Source of the DNA: CAZNPL01 sp964574815
GTDB taxonomy: Bacteria > Planctomycetota > Phycisphaerae > UBA1845
DNA: 64,000 nucleotides
Assembly (NCBI GenBank): GCA_964574815.1
Contig: CAZNPL010000032.1
Span: 1-64,000 of the forward strand
Direction of reading: 5' to 3'
A program made the translations under genes and the position numbers. Below the pieces are notes generated by a model. That model made no database searches, was not told the DNA's origin, and saw nothing but the letters and a program-made list of their open reading frames with translations. This document shows, in pieces, positions 9,749 through 20,157 of the stretch; within the stretch, counting starts at the first letter, position 1; the number at the start of each line of letters is the position of its first letter.

Positions 9749-9752
<4 letters not shown>
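6513..9752 (-). CDS. RND-family efflux permease (AcrB/CzcA superfamily)
   Basis: At 1079 residues this is full length for an AcrB-type pump with 12 membrane helices and two large periplasmic loops (PN and PC subdomains, including IERTEATIAEIEKALMDEMG). The TM4 motif reads GILVDQSIVVLDN, so only the first Asp of the usual DD pair remains. In TM10 the Lys of the proton relay (K940 of AcrB) is Glu (GIVVEYSIILLDFAN). It therefore belongs to neither the classical multidrug nor the heavy-metal motif class, and its substrate cannot be predicted. The start overlaps the DUF255 gene stop by ATGA. Confidence 0.93.
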
Positions 9753-12013
<2,261 letters not shown>

Positions 12014-12016
12014 TCC

Positions 12017-12613
12017 TTACCCTCCGCTTCCCGTCTTGGTCTTCTCGCCGTTTGCATATTTGACCTTGCACTGCTCGCACTCGCCGTCGGAGACCATTGC
12101 TACGGCGCAGTTTTCACACTTGCTCTCCACCGCAAGGCGCAGAACTTTTTGCGCTTGTACGGCCTGCTCGTACTCCTTCTTGTCTGTGAATTTATGATGG
12201 GCCACGTAGCCGACGCCGCAACTATCGCACCAGCCGGACTCCTCGGCCGCTTTGCGGCACGCGGGGCACTTGATATCGTCTGTCCGCTTGAACTCTCCGT
12301 TCGCCAGCCGATACGCAACCCAGGAGTGGTAGGCCTTCCCGCCAACGAAGCCCGTCTTGCACGCTTCGCAGAAGCCCCCTGCGCCGTGGGCCTTCTTGCA
12401 CGAAGGACAAGTAATCTTGGCCTCATCGACTTCGTGCCCTTGCAGCGATTCAAACAAGGCGTCGGACTTGATCTTCACGCCGGCTACGTAGCCTACTTTG
12501 CAGTCGGTGCACCAACCGTTCTCGACTTTCGCAATTCCGCACTTGCATTCAGCAAGCGCCGCGGAACCGCTGATGAGAACAACAGCAATCGTCGGAACCA
12601 ATACTCGTCTCAT
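12017..12613 (-). CDS. Secreted protein with repeated CxxC knuckles
   Basis: A signal peptide (MRRVLVPTIA, hydrophobic core, cleavage after ALA near residue 21) precedes a mature protein built from about four units of the form C-x-C/CxxC, ~10 residues, CxxC, GYVA/GFVG. Examples are CKCG...CTDC, CPSC...CEAC, CPAC...CDSC and CENC...CEQC. This suggests several zinc- or other metal-binding ribbons outside the cytoplasm. AAGGAG stands just upstream of this ATG; a longer start at 12643 is less likely. It sits three bases upstream of the DUF255 gene and behind the anti-sigma gene. No named family is recognised. Confidence 0.75.
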   Translation of the reverse strand: MRRVLVPTIAVVLISGSAALAECKCGIAKVENGWCTDCKVGYVAGVKIKSDALFESLQGHEVDEAKITCPSCKKAHGAGGFCEACKTGFVGGKAYHSWVAYRLANGEFKRTDDIKCPACRKAAEESGWCDSCGVGYVAHHKFTDKKEYEQAVQAQKVLRLAVESKCENCAVAMVSDGECEQCKVKYANGEKTKTGSGG

Positions 12614-12668
12614 AACAGTTTCTCCTTTACCAACACCTCTCACCGAAAAAGGCTCCAGACATCCAGTC

Positions 12669-13463
12669 TCAGCCCTCGGTGTGCGGCATCAAAGCGGCAA
12701 GCGAATCCTCGGCGAGGCGCGAGACCACCACGTAGATCAAGTCGCCTCGCCTGCAAGCCAGGACCGTGTGGCCACGGCAATGGTCAATCCAATGCGTGTG
12801 CCCGTTGCGGTCGACGCGCTTCATCCGCACAAGGGCGCCCTCCGACTCGCGCAAGGCCACGACGGATGCCAATTCGCCACCCACCCGATAGACGGCAAAC
12901 GCAGCCGGTCGGCCGTTGATCTTGCACTTGCGACCGCCCATCAGCGTGGCCGTCGCGGGATCGACATTCGGGACCGTCACCGCCAACGCGGTACTCGCTT
13001 GAAGCCATTCGGATACTGCTACCGCGTCCGCAGAAACGATGTGAAGCGGCTTGGATTCGCTGACGAAATGGTCGAAATCGTCAACGAGTGCATCCGCTAG
13101 CGGCACGCTTTGCGGATGCCTTACGGAGTTCGCCACGAACAGCGAGATTGCCAACAGCAAACTCGCCGCGATGGCACCTGCGGTGCCCAGCTTCCAAATC
13201 CGCCGAGTAGCCCGCGGCGCGGGCAGGGGCCCTTCGGTTTCAGAGCGAATCACCCGCAGTAGCGCCGATTCGTCGAACTCGGGCACGTCGTCGACCTGTT
13301 GGAGTTTCGCTACGAGCTGGCGTCGCACCGCAGCCTCGATTTCGCACTCTCGGGCACATAGCGGGCAATGCTCGATGTGCTGTTGGACCTCGAGGCTGAG
13401 CGCTGCGTCCAACTCGTTGTCGAGGAAGGCAAAGATGTATTGCCGCGCTTCTGCACAGGTCAT
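12669..13463 (-). CDS. Membrane anti-sigma factor with zf-HC2 domain
   Basis: The 264-residue product begins with a zinc-binding anti-sigma domain (Cys3, His29, Cys33, Cys36 of the HxxxCxxC pattern), typical of ZAS factors that hold ECF sigma factors at the membrane. One transmembrane helix follows at about residues 92-113, then a ~150-residue extracytoplasmic domain with Cys residues near residues 178 and 226. Its ATG overlaps the sigma-factor stop (ATGA). It would release the sigma factor in response to an envelope or metal/thiol signal and so govern the downstream efflux operon; the signal is not known. Confidence 0.88.
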   Translation of the reverse strand: MTCAEARQYIFAFLDNELDAALSLEVQQHIEHCPLCARECEIEAAVRRQLVAKLQQVDDVPEFDESALLRVIRSETEGPLPAPRATRRIWKLGTAGAIAASLLLAISLFVANSVRHPQSVPLADALVDDFDHFVSESKPLHIVSADAVAVSEWLQASTALAVTVPNVDPATATLMGGRKCKINGRPAAFAVYRVGGELASVVALRESEGALVRMKRVDRNGHTHWIDHCRGHTVLACRRGDLIYVVVSRLAEDSLAALMPHTEG

Positions 13464-14032
13464 GGCGACGCACCCACTTTCCAGCCCTTCGCCTTGGCGA
13501 CATTGGCGAGCTTCTCGCGGAGCGAACGTCGGGCTCGGGCCATTCGGGACATCACCGTCCCCACCGGGCACCCGAGGATCTCCGCGATTTCGCGGTAACC
13601 CAGTTCCGCGCCCACCGACAGAACCACGACCTCCCGATATGCTGGCTCGAGCCCGTCGAATGCGGCGACGACGCTTTGGTCGAGGAACTCGCGGAACTGT
13701 GCTTCTGATGACGACGGCAACGCCTCGAACGGTTCTGACAGGTCGGTCCCGACGACCTCCGTCAGTTCATCGTGCTCGACCGGCTCAAGCGTCACCCGCC
13801 GGTCGTCCTGTCTTGCCCACTCCGCAGCCACCCGCCGCTGGATCACAAACAGCCAGCCCTCCCGGTAGGAGCGACCCTCGATCGGGCTGAAACTCCGCCA
13901 CGCCCGCAATAGCGTCTCTTGGACGAGGTCGCGCGCATCCTCCGCGCTGCGGGCGTAGTGCCTCGCCGCCAAGTGCAGCCGCCGCCAGCAGGGGCGGACG
14001 AACCTCAAGAAAGCCGCTTCCGCCTCAGACAT
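13460..14032 (-). CDS. ECF RNA polymerase sigma factor
   Basis: With the start at 14032 the product is 190 residues. Region 2 (about 7-75) contains RSAEDARDLVQETLLRAWRS, the -10 recognition and core-binding helix. Region 4 (about 122-175) contains ELGYREIAEILGCPVGTVMS, the -35 reading helix-turn-helix. The reading frame stays open further upstream, but homology begins at AFLRFVRP; an ATG at 14089 is the alternative. It is coupled to its anti-sigma gene and leads a minus-strand operon of redox and efflux genes, divergent from a second ECF sigma gene. Confidence 0.9.
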   Translation of the reverse strand: MSEAEAAFLRFVRPCWRRLHLAARHYARSAEDARDLVQETLLRAWRSFSPIEGRSYREGWLFVIQRRVAAEWARQDDRRVTLEPVEHDELTEVVGTDLSEPFEALPSSSEAQFREFLDQSVVAAFDGLEPAYREVVVLSVGAELGYREIAEILGCPVGTVMSRMARARRSLREKLANVAKAKGWKVGASP

Positions 14033-14384
14033 TCCCGGTTTCCGATGCCTCCCTCTATAAGCAAGAATGACGGATTCCCTCAATCGCATCCCGGAATCTC
14101 GAAAAATCTTGGAGCTGCTGAGGCTCGGCCAACCGAGGGCCGTTGGGTACGGCTCGCCCTGCGCTCCCTTTTGGCCGGCCGGGTTCGCGGCCAGGGCGGT
14201 CGTCGACGCCGCATTCCACGTTCCCATCCCGGTGAATCCGGACCCCGGTCCCCCACGCGAGTGGGTGAGGCTGGGTCACCGGGCGGGCGGTGCCTGACCA
14301 CGGGTCCCATGGTATCATGGGGATCAGCCCAGCAAGCCGGCGGGATACGACCGGTAAGTCGGGTGCGGACTGGAGCGCGAGGTT
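14033..14384. other. Divergent intergenic region between two ECF sigma operons
   Basis: About 350 bases separate the two oppositely oriented sigma-factor genes, so both operon promoters should lie here. The only clear symmetry is CCCATG-gtat-CATGGG at 14307-14322, a six-base inverted repeat that lies about 60 bases before the plus-strand GTG start. It could be an operator or part of a leader. I cannot assign ECF promoter elements confidently. Confidence 0.45.
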
Positions 14385-15017
14385 GTGACGCAAACCCAGA
14401 AGGCGACGTCGGATGCTCAATCCCAGGCTGGGGATCGGGAACCCGACCTGCGCGCGATCGAAGCCTGGGTCGACGAGCACGCCGACTTCCTGTTCCGATA
14501 TGCCCTGCCCCGCTTGCGCGACCTCCACGCCACGGAAGAGGTGCTTCAGGAGACGTTTCTCGCGGCGCTGAAGTCGGCTGACTCCTTCCGCGGGGATTCA
14601 AGTCCACGCACCTGGCTGGTCGGGCTGCTGCGCCGAAAGATCGCCGACCACTACCGCAAGCGCTACCGCGAGGGCGAGGGTGAGTCCATCGACGCCACGG
14701 ACCCCACGATTGATGCCTGGTTCAATGAGAAGAGGCGGTGGATTACATGGCCGAAGCGATGCGAGATGGACCCCGCGGCGCATCACGAGAATGGTGCTTT
14801 CTGGCGAGCGTTCGAGAGTTGCCTGAAAGCGCTGCCCGAGCGACTCGCGGACGCGTTTACGCTGCGTGTCGTGGACGATCGCGAACCGGAGGAAGTTTGT
14901 AAGGTTCTGTCCATCACGCCGACCAATCTATGGGTGGCCCTTCACCGTGCCCGGGCGCGACTCCGCGCCTGCCTGGAGGCGAACTGGTTCGGCTCTGACG
15001 CCGTTGAGAAACGATAA
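14385..15017 (+). CDS. ECF RNA polymerase sigma factor
   Basis: The 210-residue product has sigma region 2 (about residues 25-95, with HATEEVLQETFLAALKS and TWLVGLLRRKIADHYRKR) and region 4 (about 140-200, with LPERLADAFTLRVVDDREPE and a degenerate TPTNLWVALHRARARLR helix). The start is GTG at 14385 preceded by GCGAGG. The stop overlaps the next ATG (TAATG), pairing it with a short zf-HC2 anti-sigma factor. It opens the long plus-strand arsenosugar-type run, so it is the natural candidate for its transcriptional control (inferred). Confidence 0.88.
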   Translation: MTQTQKATSDAQSQAGDREPDLRAIEAWVDEHADFLFRYALPRLRDLHATEEVLQETFLAALKSADSFRGDSSPRTWLVGLLRRKIADHYRKRYREGEGESIDATDPTIDAWFNEKRRWITWPKRCEMDPAAHHENGAFWRAFESCLKALPERLADAFTLRVVDDREPEEVCKVLSITPTNLWVALHRARARLRACLEANWFGSDAVEKR

Positions 15018-15295
15018 TGCTATCCTGCAAAGAGGCCACACGGCTTGTTTCCGAGGGGCTCGATCGTGAGCTGCCGTTCTGGCAGCGCCTCGGCCTCCGA
15101 TTCCACGTGGTCATGTGCCGTGGCTGCTCACGCTTTGCACGTCAGATAACGGCCCTTAATAGGGCGATCGCCGACCATTACGGCGATGGCCCCCCTGCGG
15201 AAGTTACCGACCACCTTCCCCCGGACGCCGTGCAGCGCCTCAAGTCATCGCTCCGGCAGGCCACGCCACCCACGGACAAGCAAAACGGGAAGTAA
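15017..15295 (+). CDS. Short zf-HC2 anti-sigma factor
   Basis: This 92-residue soluble protein starts MLSCKEATRLVSEGLDREL and has the zinc anti-sigma arrangement Cys4...His30...Cys34xxCys37 (FHVVMCRGCSRF). It has no membrane helix, unlike the larger anti-sigma factor on the other strand, so it would act in the cytoplasm, possibly as a redox-sensitive ZAS factor. The ATG shares a base with the sigma stop, which indicates coupled translation and a sigma/anti-sigma pair. Confidence 0.85.
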   Translation: MLSCKEATRLVSEGLDRELPFWQRLGLRFHVVMCRGCSRFARQITALNRAIADHYGDGPPAEVTDHLPPDAVQRLKSSLRQATPPTDKQNGK

Positions 15296-15465
15296 GGTTC
15301 CCGGCACACCACACGACTAACCCTTCATAACGCAGGCAACGCCTGACCCGGCAGCCGGGAAGTGGCTTGCCGGTTCCGGTGGCCTGCGGCCTTGGAACGA
15401 CCGGCCCGCTCGTGGTCCACGCGCGGGACATACCGGTCAAACGAGGTGTTCGAGCCGATTGGCCT

Positions 15466-16155
15466 ATGCAAAACGTCGGGAACATTCTGACAGGCTTCGA
15501 TTCGAGAGCGTCAGAAGACGGAGACGCGAGCGCGCCGGACGAACGTGGCCCTGGCCAGATTAGCACAGGAGTTGACGCGAGTGTCGTCGCGGTGGCATCA
15601 GGCAACCAGTGGAATCGGCGACATTGGCGACCCATTCCCGTGACCTTGTTCGTAAGCGTCATCGGCATGACGACCTACGCGGCGTACGAACGGCTCGGAA
15701 CAACGGCCAATGCCGACTCCGTCGAGTTCACGCAGAACCTCGCTGGCGGGTTCCTGGCCGTCGGCATGACCAAGGATCAGCCCGGGTTCATCGTGCTGTC
15801 GGCGCTGGATCGCGAAATGGTCGAGGTGAACGTGGTCCAGGCGGTGAACCGCATTGCCGGCACGCATACGGTCGTGGAAGTGCGTTCGCCCCGGGAGGCC
15901 ACGAGCATCCGGCTTCGCGGCCCGGAGGTCATTCTGGTGTCGGAGGACGGCGCGGTCCGGCGGCATGACGTTGCGTGGACGGTGGCAGAGTTCAACGCCG
16001 TACGCAAAGCGGTGGACTGTTCGCACGAAGCTGCGGTGAAGAAGCATCGCTGCGGCGCCCCCTTCGCCGACCTGAACGACTTCGTGGCAGCCGGACAGGT
16101 TACGAACATGCCGGGCGATATGCGGAGCTTTCTCAATCGCTACAGGCGCAAATAG
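15466..16155 (+). CDS. Hypothetical single-pass membrane protein
   Basis: The frame is open from 15367, but the first 33 codons lack protein character and no strong ribosome site is visible, so the start at 15466 is tentative. A hydrophobic segment (PVTLFVSVIGMTTYAAY) near residues 60-77 is followed by a ~150-residue domain rich in beta-type sequence (VNRIAGTHTVVEVRSPREAT) and a C-terminal Cys pair (VDCSH, HRCGAPF). It follows the anti-sigma gene in the same direction and may belong to that regulatory unit. No family is recognised. Confidence 0.6.
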   Translation: MQNVGNILTGFDSRASEDGDASAPDERGPGQISTGVDASVVAVASGNQWNRRHWRPIPVTLFVSVIGMTTYAAYERLGTTANADSVEFTQNLAGGFLAVGMTKDQPGFIVLSALDREMVEVNVVQAVNRIAGTHTVVEVRSPREATSIRLRGPEVILVSEDGAVRRHDVAWTVAEFNAVRKAVDCSHEAAVKKHRCGAPFADLNDFVAAGQVTNMPGDMRSFLNRYRRK

Positions 16156-16238
16156 GACGAACGGATGCCCGTGCGGCGGTGGCCGGACTTGATCGTGATC
16201 CACGTGCGAACGCGCACCAACATGAGAAGGAGAATCAC

Positions 16239-16802
16239 ATGGCAAGACTGAGAGCAGTGAAAACGTCGGATGCAACCGCCAACGCTCGGGAGCTTCTTGA
16301 AGGCGTGGAAAAGAGGCTCGGCAAGGCTCCGAACATCATGCGGACGATGGCCACTTCCCCGGCGGTGCTGGAGGCGTACCTCGCGTTCAATTCCGCCCTG
16401 GCCAAGGGATCGCTTCCAGCGAAGCTACGTGAGCAGATCGCGCTGGCAGTCGGCGAAGCCAATCAATGCAAGTATTGCTTGGCAGCGCATACAGCGCTCG
16501 GGAAGATGGCCGGGCTCAGTGAAGCGGACATCGCGGACAGTCGCCGCGGCAGGTCGTCGGACGGCAAAACGGCGGCCGCATTGGCGTTCGCCCAAAAGCT
16601 CGTCCGAGAGCGGGGCTGGGTCGGTGATGACGACCTGGTTGCGCTGCGAGCCGCCGGCTTCGACGATGGCGGAATAGCCGAAATCGTTGCGACCGTGGCG
16701 GTGAACATCTTCACGAACTATTTAAACCACGTCGCCGATACGGTGGTGGATTTCCCAGAGGCCAATGAACTGCAAGGCAGTGCCGCGTGTGCCTGCGCTT
16801 AG
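16239..16802 (+). CDS. Carboxymuconolactone decarboxylase / AhpD-like protein
   Basis: The product is 187 residues with GAAGGAG just upstream of the ATG. The AhpD-like core carries the redox signature NQCKYCLAAHTALG, giving a CxxC pair (Cys77, Cys80) and a catalytic-type His84. The helix IAEIVATVAVNIFTNYLNHV is typical of the CMD fold. It matches peroxidase-like proteins often found in arsenosugar loci, and ArsM and ArsS homologues follow downstream. It likely reduces peroxides or thiol adducts in the cytoplasm; the true substrate is unknown. A second, selenocysteine-type CMD protein ends this cluster. Confidence 0.88.
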   Translation: MARLRAVKTSDATANARELLEGVEKRLGKAPNIMRTMATSPAVLEAYLAFNSALAKGSLPAKLREQIALAVGEANQCKYCLAAHTALGKMAGLSEADIADSRRGRSSDGKTAAALAFAQKLVRERGWVGDDDLVALRAAGFDDGGIAEIVATVAVNIFTNYLNHVADTVVDFPEANELQGSAACACA

Positions 16803-16833
16803 CAGCAGTCTGTTTATGCAAAGGAGAAGTAGA

Positions 16834-17397
16834 ATGATGACTCGTATGTTGTTTCTGATCGGCTTGATGCCGGTGGTAGCTCTGGCGCAGGGCTCAGGGA
16901 GTGAACGGCCTGCGACCGCACTCGATGGCTACTGTCCGGTCTGCATCGTCAAGGCGGACAAGCTCGTCAGGGGTACTCCAGCCTATTCGTCGGTATACGA
17001 CGGCAAGAAGTACCTGTTCCCGTCCGAGGAGCAGAAGACGATGTTCGACGAGAATCCGGCTGCCTTCGCGCCCGCGATGGGCGGCAACTGCGTCGTCTGC
17101 AAGGTGGAGATGAAGAAGGAGGTGCCGGGCAAGCCGGACATCCATCTGGTGTACAACGGACGTCTGTACCTTTTTCCGTCCGAAAAGCAGCTCAAGATGT
17201 TCAAGGCCGACCCGGAGAAGTACGCCGACGCCGATCTCGCGCTGAACGGTAATTGTCCGGTCTGCAAAGTCGATTTGAAGAAGGACGTCAAGGGCAAGCC
17301 GGAGATCGCATACGACTACCACGGAACGCGATACCTGTTTCCGGCCAAGGAGCAGCTCGAAAAGTTCAAGGCGAGCCCTCAGAAGTACGCGAAGTAG
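16834..17397 (+). CDS. Secreted protein with three YHS-like CxxC repeats
   Basis: AAGGAG precedes the ATG. A signal peptide (MMTRMLFLIGLMPVVALAQG) leads into three tandem ~50-residue units. Each has a CxVC pair (CPVC, CVVC, CPVC), a Tyr/Gly strand (YDGKKYLFPS, YNGRLYLFPS, YHGTRYLFPA) and an aromatic-rich end (F..NP..F, F..DPEKY, F..SPQKY). That is the YHS-domain pattern seen in metal-handling proteins such as heavy-metal ATPases and toluene monooxygenase subunits. The triplication with paired Cys suggests exported metal or metalloid binding. Which element it binds is inferred only from the neighbouring arsenic genes. Confidence 0.8.
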   Translation: MMTRMLFLIGLMPVVALAQGSGSERPATALDGYCPVCIVKADKLVRGTPAYSSVYDGKKYLFPSEEQKTMFDENPAAFAPAMGGNCVVCKVEMKKEVPGKPDIHLVYNGRLYLFPSEKQLKMFKADPEKYADADLALNGNCPVCKVDLKKDVKGKPEIAYDYHGTRYLFPAKEQLEKFKASPQKYAK

Positions 17398-17544
17398 TGG
17401 GTTGGTACAGCTGGCCGCCGGTGAAACGGGCCGGTTCACGGCGGTTCGGAAAGTGGATGAACGGCGTGCGACGCTTTAGAGGACTTCCAGCGTAGGAAGT
17501 ACGGGCGCGTCACGCGTGCCAACTGATCGTCGAAGGAGTGGACC

Positions 17545-18093
17545 ATGTATCGAATGAAAAAGCAGAACCCCCTCACGGGCCTGGCTGTTGGCGGTGCTTA
17601 CGTCAGTCTTGTCACGGTTCTGACATGGCTCGCAACCGGCGGTTGCACCAGCACCGCGGCGCCGCCTGGAACGACGGGATCGCCATCGCCCACGGGTGAT
17701 CAGCTCTTCACGCTGATCACCGAGACCGATCCGTATCAGCAATGGGCGCAGTTCTCCGACCGGGAGGGCACGCTGCCCAGCGTGCTGCCGCATGGCCCGA
17801 TGTCGCGCGTGTTCATCAATGGCGAGGTCGAGTCGGCTCTGACCGACTTCGCGGGCCAACTTCCGGACGGTTCCATCATCGTGAAGGAGAACGTTGGGAC
17901 CAGTCCGGAGGTTACCGAGGCGGCGCTTACCGTGATGTGGAAAGTCGCTGGCTTCGATCCGCCGAACAATGACTGGTTCTGGGCCAATGTAACCCCTGAC
18001 GGTGAGATCGTCGCGGAAGGCAAGGTGCAGAGTTGCACGGTATGTCATGGCGGCGTTAGCGGCAATGACTTTGTCTTTGTGCACCGATTTTGA
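17545..18093 (+). CDS. Cytochrome P460-like lipoprotein
   Basis: The 182-residue product has a lipoprotein signal with TGGC at Cys34 followed by a Ser/Thr/Pro linker. The domain matches the cytochrome P460 fold, with FINGEVESALTDFAGQLPDG, then IIVKEN near the middle. A c-type heme site CTVCH (Cys164, Cys167, His168) lies close to the C-terminus as in the family. It should face the periplasm and carry one heme. P460 proteins act on small nitrogen compounds, but most family members have no known activity. Confidence 0.82.
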   Translation: MYRMKKQNPLTGLAVGGAYVSLVTVLTWLATGGCTSTAAPPGTTGSPSPTGDQLFTLITETDPYQQWAQFSDREGTLPSVLPHGPMSRVFINGEVESALTDFAGQLPDGSIIVKENVGTSPEVTEAALTVMWKVAGFDPPNNDWFWANVTPDGEIVAEGKVQSCTVCHGGVSGNDFVFVHRF

Positions 18094-18258
18094 ACGTGCG
18101 GTGCGACGGCGCGCCCGGAAGTCGGCGGCGCGAGGATGAGTTCAAACATACGGGACGGAGAGCCGCGAGGTGGCCGACTTCCATGCGGCTCTTCCGTCCC
18201 GAACAGGCGACCGCCTGCCGCGCCACCGCGGATGATTCGTGAGCCAAGGAACCAGTTT

Positions 18259-19476
18259 ATGCATTCGACAGTGACCGATATTTCCAAGTTGCATGTGAGG
18301 AACGCGTCCCCCGTGAACGACGTGGAACGCTCCGTCGTTGAGCGATACGCACAGGCCGCCCAGACGGTTGAGCCCGGCCTATGTTGCCCGACCTCCAATT
18401 ACGACATCGCGCTTCTTGAGAAATTGCCCCGCGAGATCATCGAGACGGATTACGGTTGCGGTGATCCCTCCACCCACGCAAACGTCGGCGAGACGGTTCT
18501 CGACCTTGGCTCCGGGTCAGGCAAGGCCTGCTACGTTCTTTCGCAGAAAGTCGGCGGCCAGGGGCGCGTCATCGGCGTGGACATGAACGACGCCATGCTC
18601 GCGTTGGCCCGCAAGTACCAGGACGAAATGACCCGCCGAATCGGGTACGCGAACGTGCGATTCGTCAAGGCCCGTATTCAAGATATGGCCCTGGACCTGG
18701 AACGAGTGGACGCCTGGCTGCGCGATCATCCGATCGCAACCTGCGAAGGGCTGGCGCCCTTCGAGGCGGAGTGCGATCGACTCCGGCGTGAATCGCCGGC
18801 AGTCGCCTCGGAGAGCGTGGACGTTGTGGTCTCCAATTGTGTCCTGAATCTCGTACGTCCGGCGGACAAGGTCCGCCTGTTCGGCGAGATGCACCGTGTG
18901 CTGAAGCGCGGCGGCCGGGTCGTCATTTCGGATATCGTCTGCGACGAGGACCCGACGTCGTCCATCGTCAACGATCCCGAACTTTGGAGCGGGTGCATCG
19001 CCGGCGCGTTTCGCGAGGATCGTTTTCTTGAGCACTTCGAGCAGGCCGGTTTCTACGGCGTTGAAATCGTGGCTCGTCAGGAAAAGCCGTGGCAGGTGAT
19101 CGACGGAATCGAGTTTCGCTCCATGACGGTTCGAGCCTACAAGGGCAAGGAAGGGCCCTGCCTGGAGCGGAGCCAAGGGGTGATCTTTCGCGGGCCCTGG
19201 AAGTCCGTGCGTGACGACGACGGGCACACGTTGCACCGCGGGAAGCGCACGGCCGTGTGCGACAAGACGTTTCAGATTCTGACGGATCCGTCAGGGCCGT
19301 ATGCGGGAGATGTACTCGCCGTGCCGCCTATCTCAGAAGTGCCGCTCGACGCGGCCGAGCCGTTTGACTGCAAGGGCTCCGCGTTCCGCGATCCGCGCCA
19401 GACCAAGGGGCTGGAGTACCGGGAGACCCGGCTGGCTTCCGGTTCCGCGTGCTGCGAGGGTGAAGATTGTTGCTGA
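18259..19476 (+). CDS. arsM: ArsM-type arsenite S-adenosylmethionine methyltransferase
   Basis: The Rossmann methyltransferase motif ETVLDLGSGSGKACYVLSQK binds SAM. The three Cys used by ArsM to hold As(III) are in place: Cys67 in DYGCGDP, Cys194 in VVVSNCVLNLV and Cys246 in WSGCIAGAF. The N-terminal GLCCPTSNYD also fits. The enzyme methylates As(III), the first step toward arsenosugars. The start at 18259 has AAGGA upstream. A C-terminal extension of about 120 residues ends in a Cys-rich tail (SACCEGEDCC), an arrangement I associate with ArsM proteins paired with ArsS, which lies two genes downstream. Confidence 0.9.
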   Translation: MHSTVTDISKLHVRNASPVNDVERSVVERYAQAAQTVEPGLCCPTSNYDIALLEKLPREIIETDYGCGDPSTHANVGETVLDLGSGSGKACYVLSQKVGGQGRVIGVDMNDAMLALARKYQDEMTRRIGYANVRFVKARIQDMALDLERVDAWLRDHPIATCEGLAPFEAECDRLRRESPAVASESVDVVVSNCVLNLVRPADKVRLFGEMHRVLKRGGRVVISDIVCDEDPTSSIVNDPELWSGCIAGAFREDRFLEHFEQAGFYGVEIVARQEKPWQVIDGIEFRSMTVRAYKGKEGPCLERSQGVIFRGPWKSVRDDDGHTLHRGKRTAVCDKTFQILTDPSGPYAGDVLAVPPISEVPLDAAEPFDCKGSAFRDPRQTKGLEYRETRLASGSACCEGEDCC

Positions 19477-19539
19477 CGAGTCGAAGGAATAGGTCTAGAG
19501 GACTCCGGGCGACGTGCCCGAAGAAAGCGAGAGGTTTCG

Positions 19540-20121
19540 ATGAACTGTGCATGTGACGTGAATTCAGGCCGCTGGCGAAAGACGGTCAACCCGGTCGTCG
19601 CGCTGGCCATACTGGCTGCGCCACTTCTGGGCGCTGTGCTGTACCTGCGATCCGGCGGCGAGTGCAACGCGTGCCATGCGGCCGCTGCATCCGCCGATCC
19701 TCCGCCTTCGGGCGACCTGCCCGGCTGGAGCCTCGTTTCTGCATCCAGGCTGGACGGCAGCCGCTTTGAGATGGTGGAGCTGGGCGGCAAACCCGCGGTC
19801 CTCTACTTCTGGGCGACTTGGTGTCCCCAATGCCGAGTACAGCGCGACGTGCTGAACAAGCTCGGCGGCGAATGGGCCGACCGAGTCCGGATCGTGGCGC
19901 TGTCGGTAGACGATGAGGCCTTTGCGGTGGGCCGCTATCTCGAAGGCCATGTCCGACTATCCCACGAGCTGCGCGCGTCGCCTGAACTGCTCGCGCTGTT
20001 TCATGTGGAAGCGTTGCCGACGCTGGCAGTCATTGACGCCGAGGGCGAGGTGCGTACCGTCTCCGCGGGGCCGATGGACGCCGAGCAGTTGCGCAGCGTT
20101 GTTGAACCCCTGTTGAAGTGA
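19540..20121 (+). CDS. TlpA/ResA-like membrane-anchored thioredoxin
   Basis: A transmembrane anchor (about residues 18-37) precedes a thioredoxin fold with the site FWATWCPQCRVQRDVLNKLG (Cys95, Cys98) and the cis-Pro strand VEALPTLAVIDAEG. Just after the anchor is ECNACHAAAA, a CxxCH sequence that could be a c-type heme site or chance. It would act as a periplasmic thiol reductase or oxidant. It lies between arsM and the phosphate transporter gene, suggesting redox service for exported or arsenic-related thiols (inferred). Confidence 0.85.
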   Translation: MNCACDVNSGRWRKTVNPVVALAILAAPLLGAVLYLRSGGECNACHAAAASADPPPSGDLPGWSLVSASRLDGSRFEMVELGGKPAVLYFWATWCPQCRVQRDVLNKLGGEWADRVRIVALSVDDEAFAVGRYLEGHVRLSHELRASPELLALFHVEALPTLAVIDAEGEVRTVSAGPMDAEQLRSVVEPLLK

Positions 20122-20157
20122 CTCTGGTTCTGTCAACAGAACGATAGGGAGAATGTT

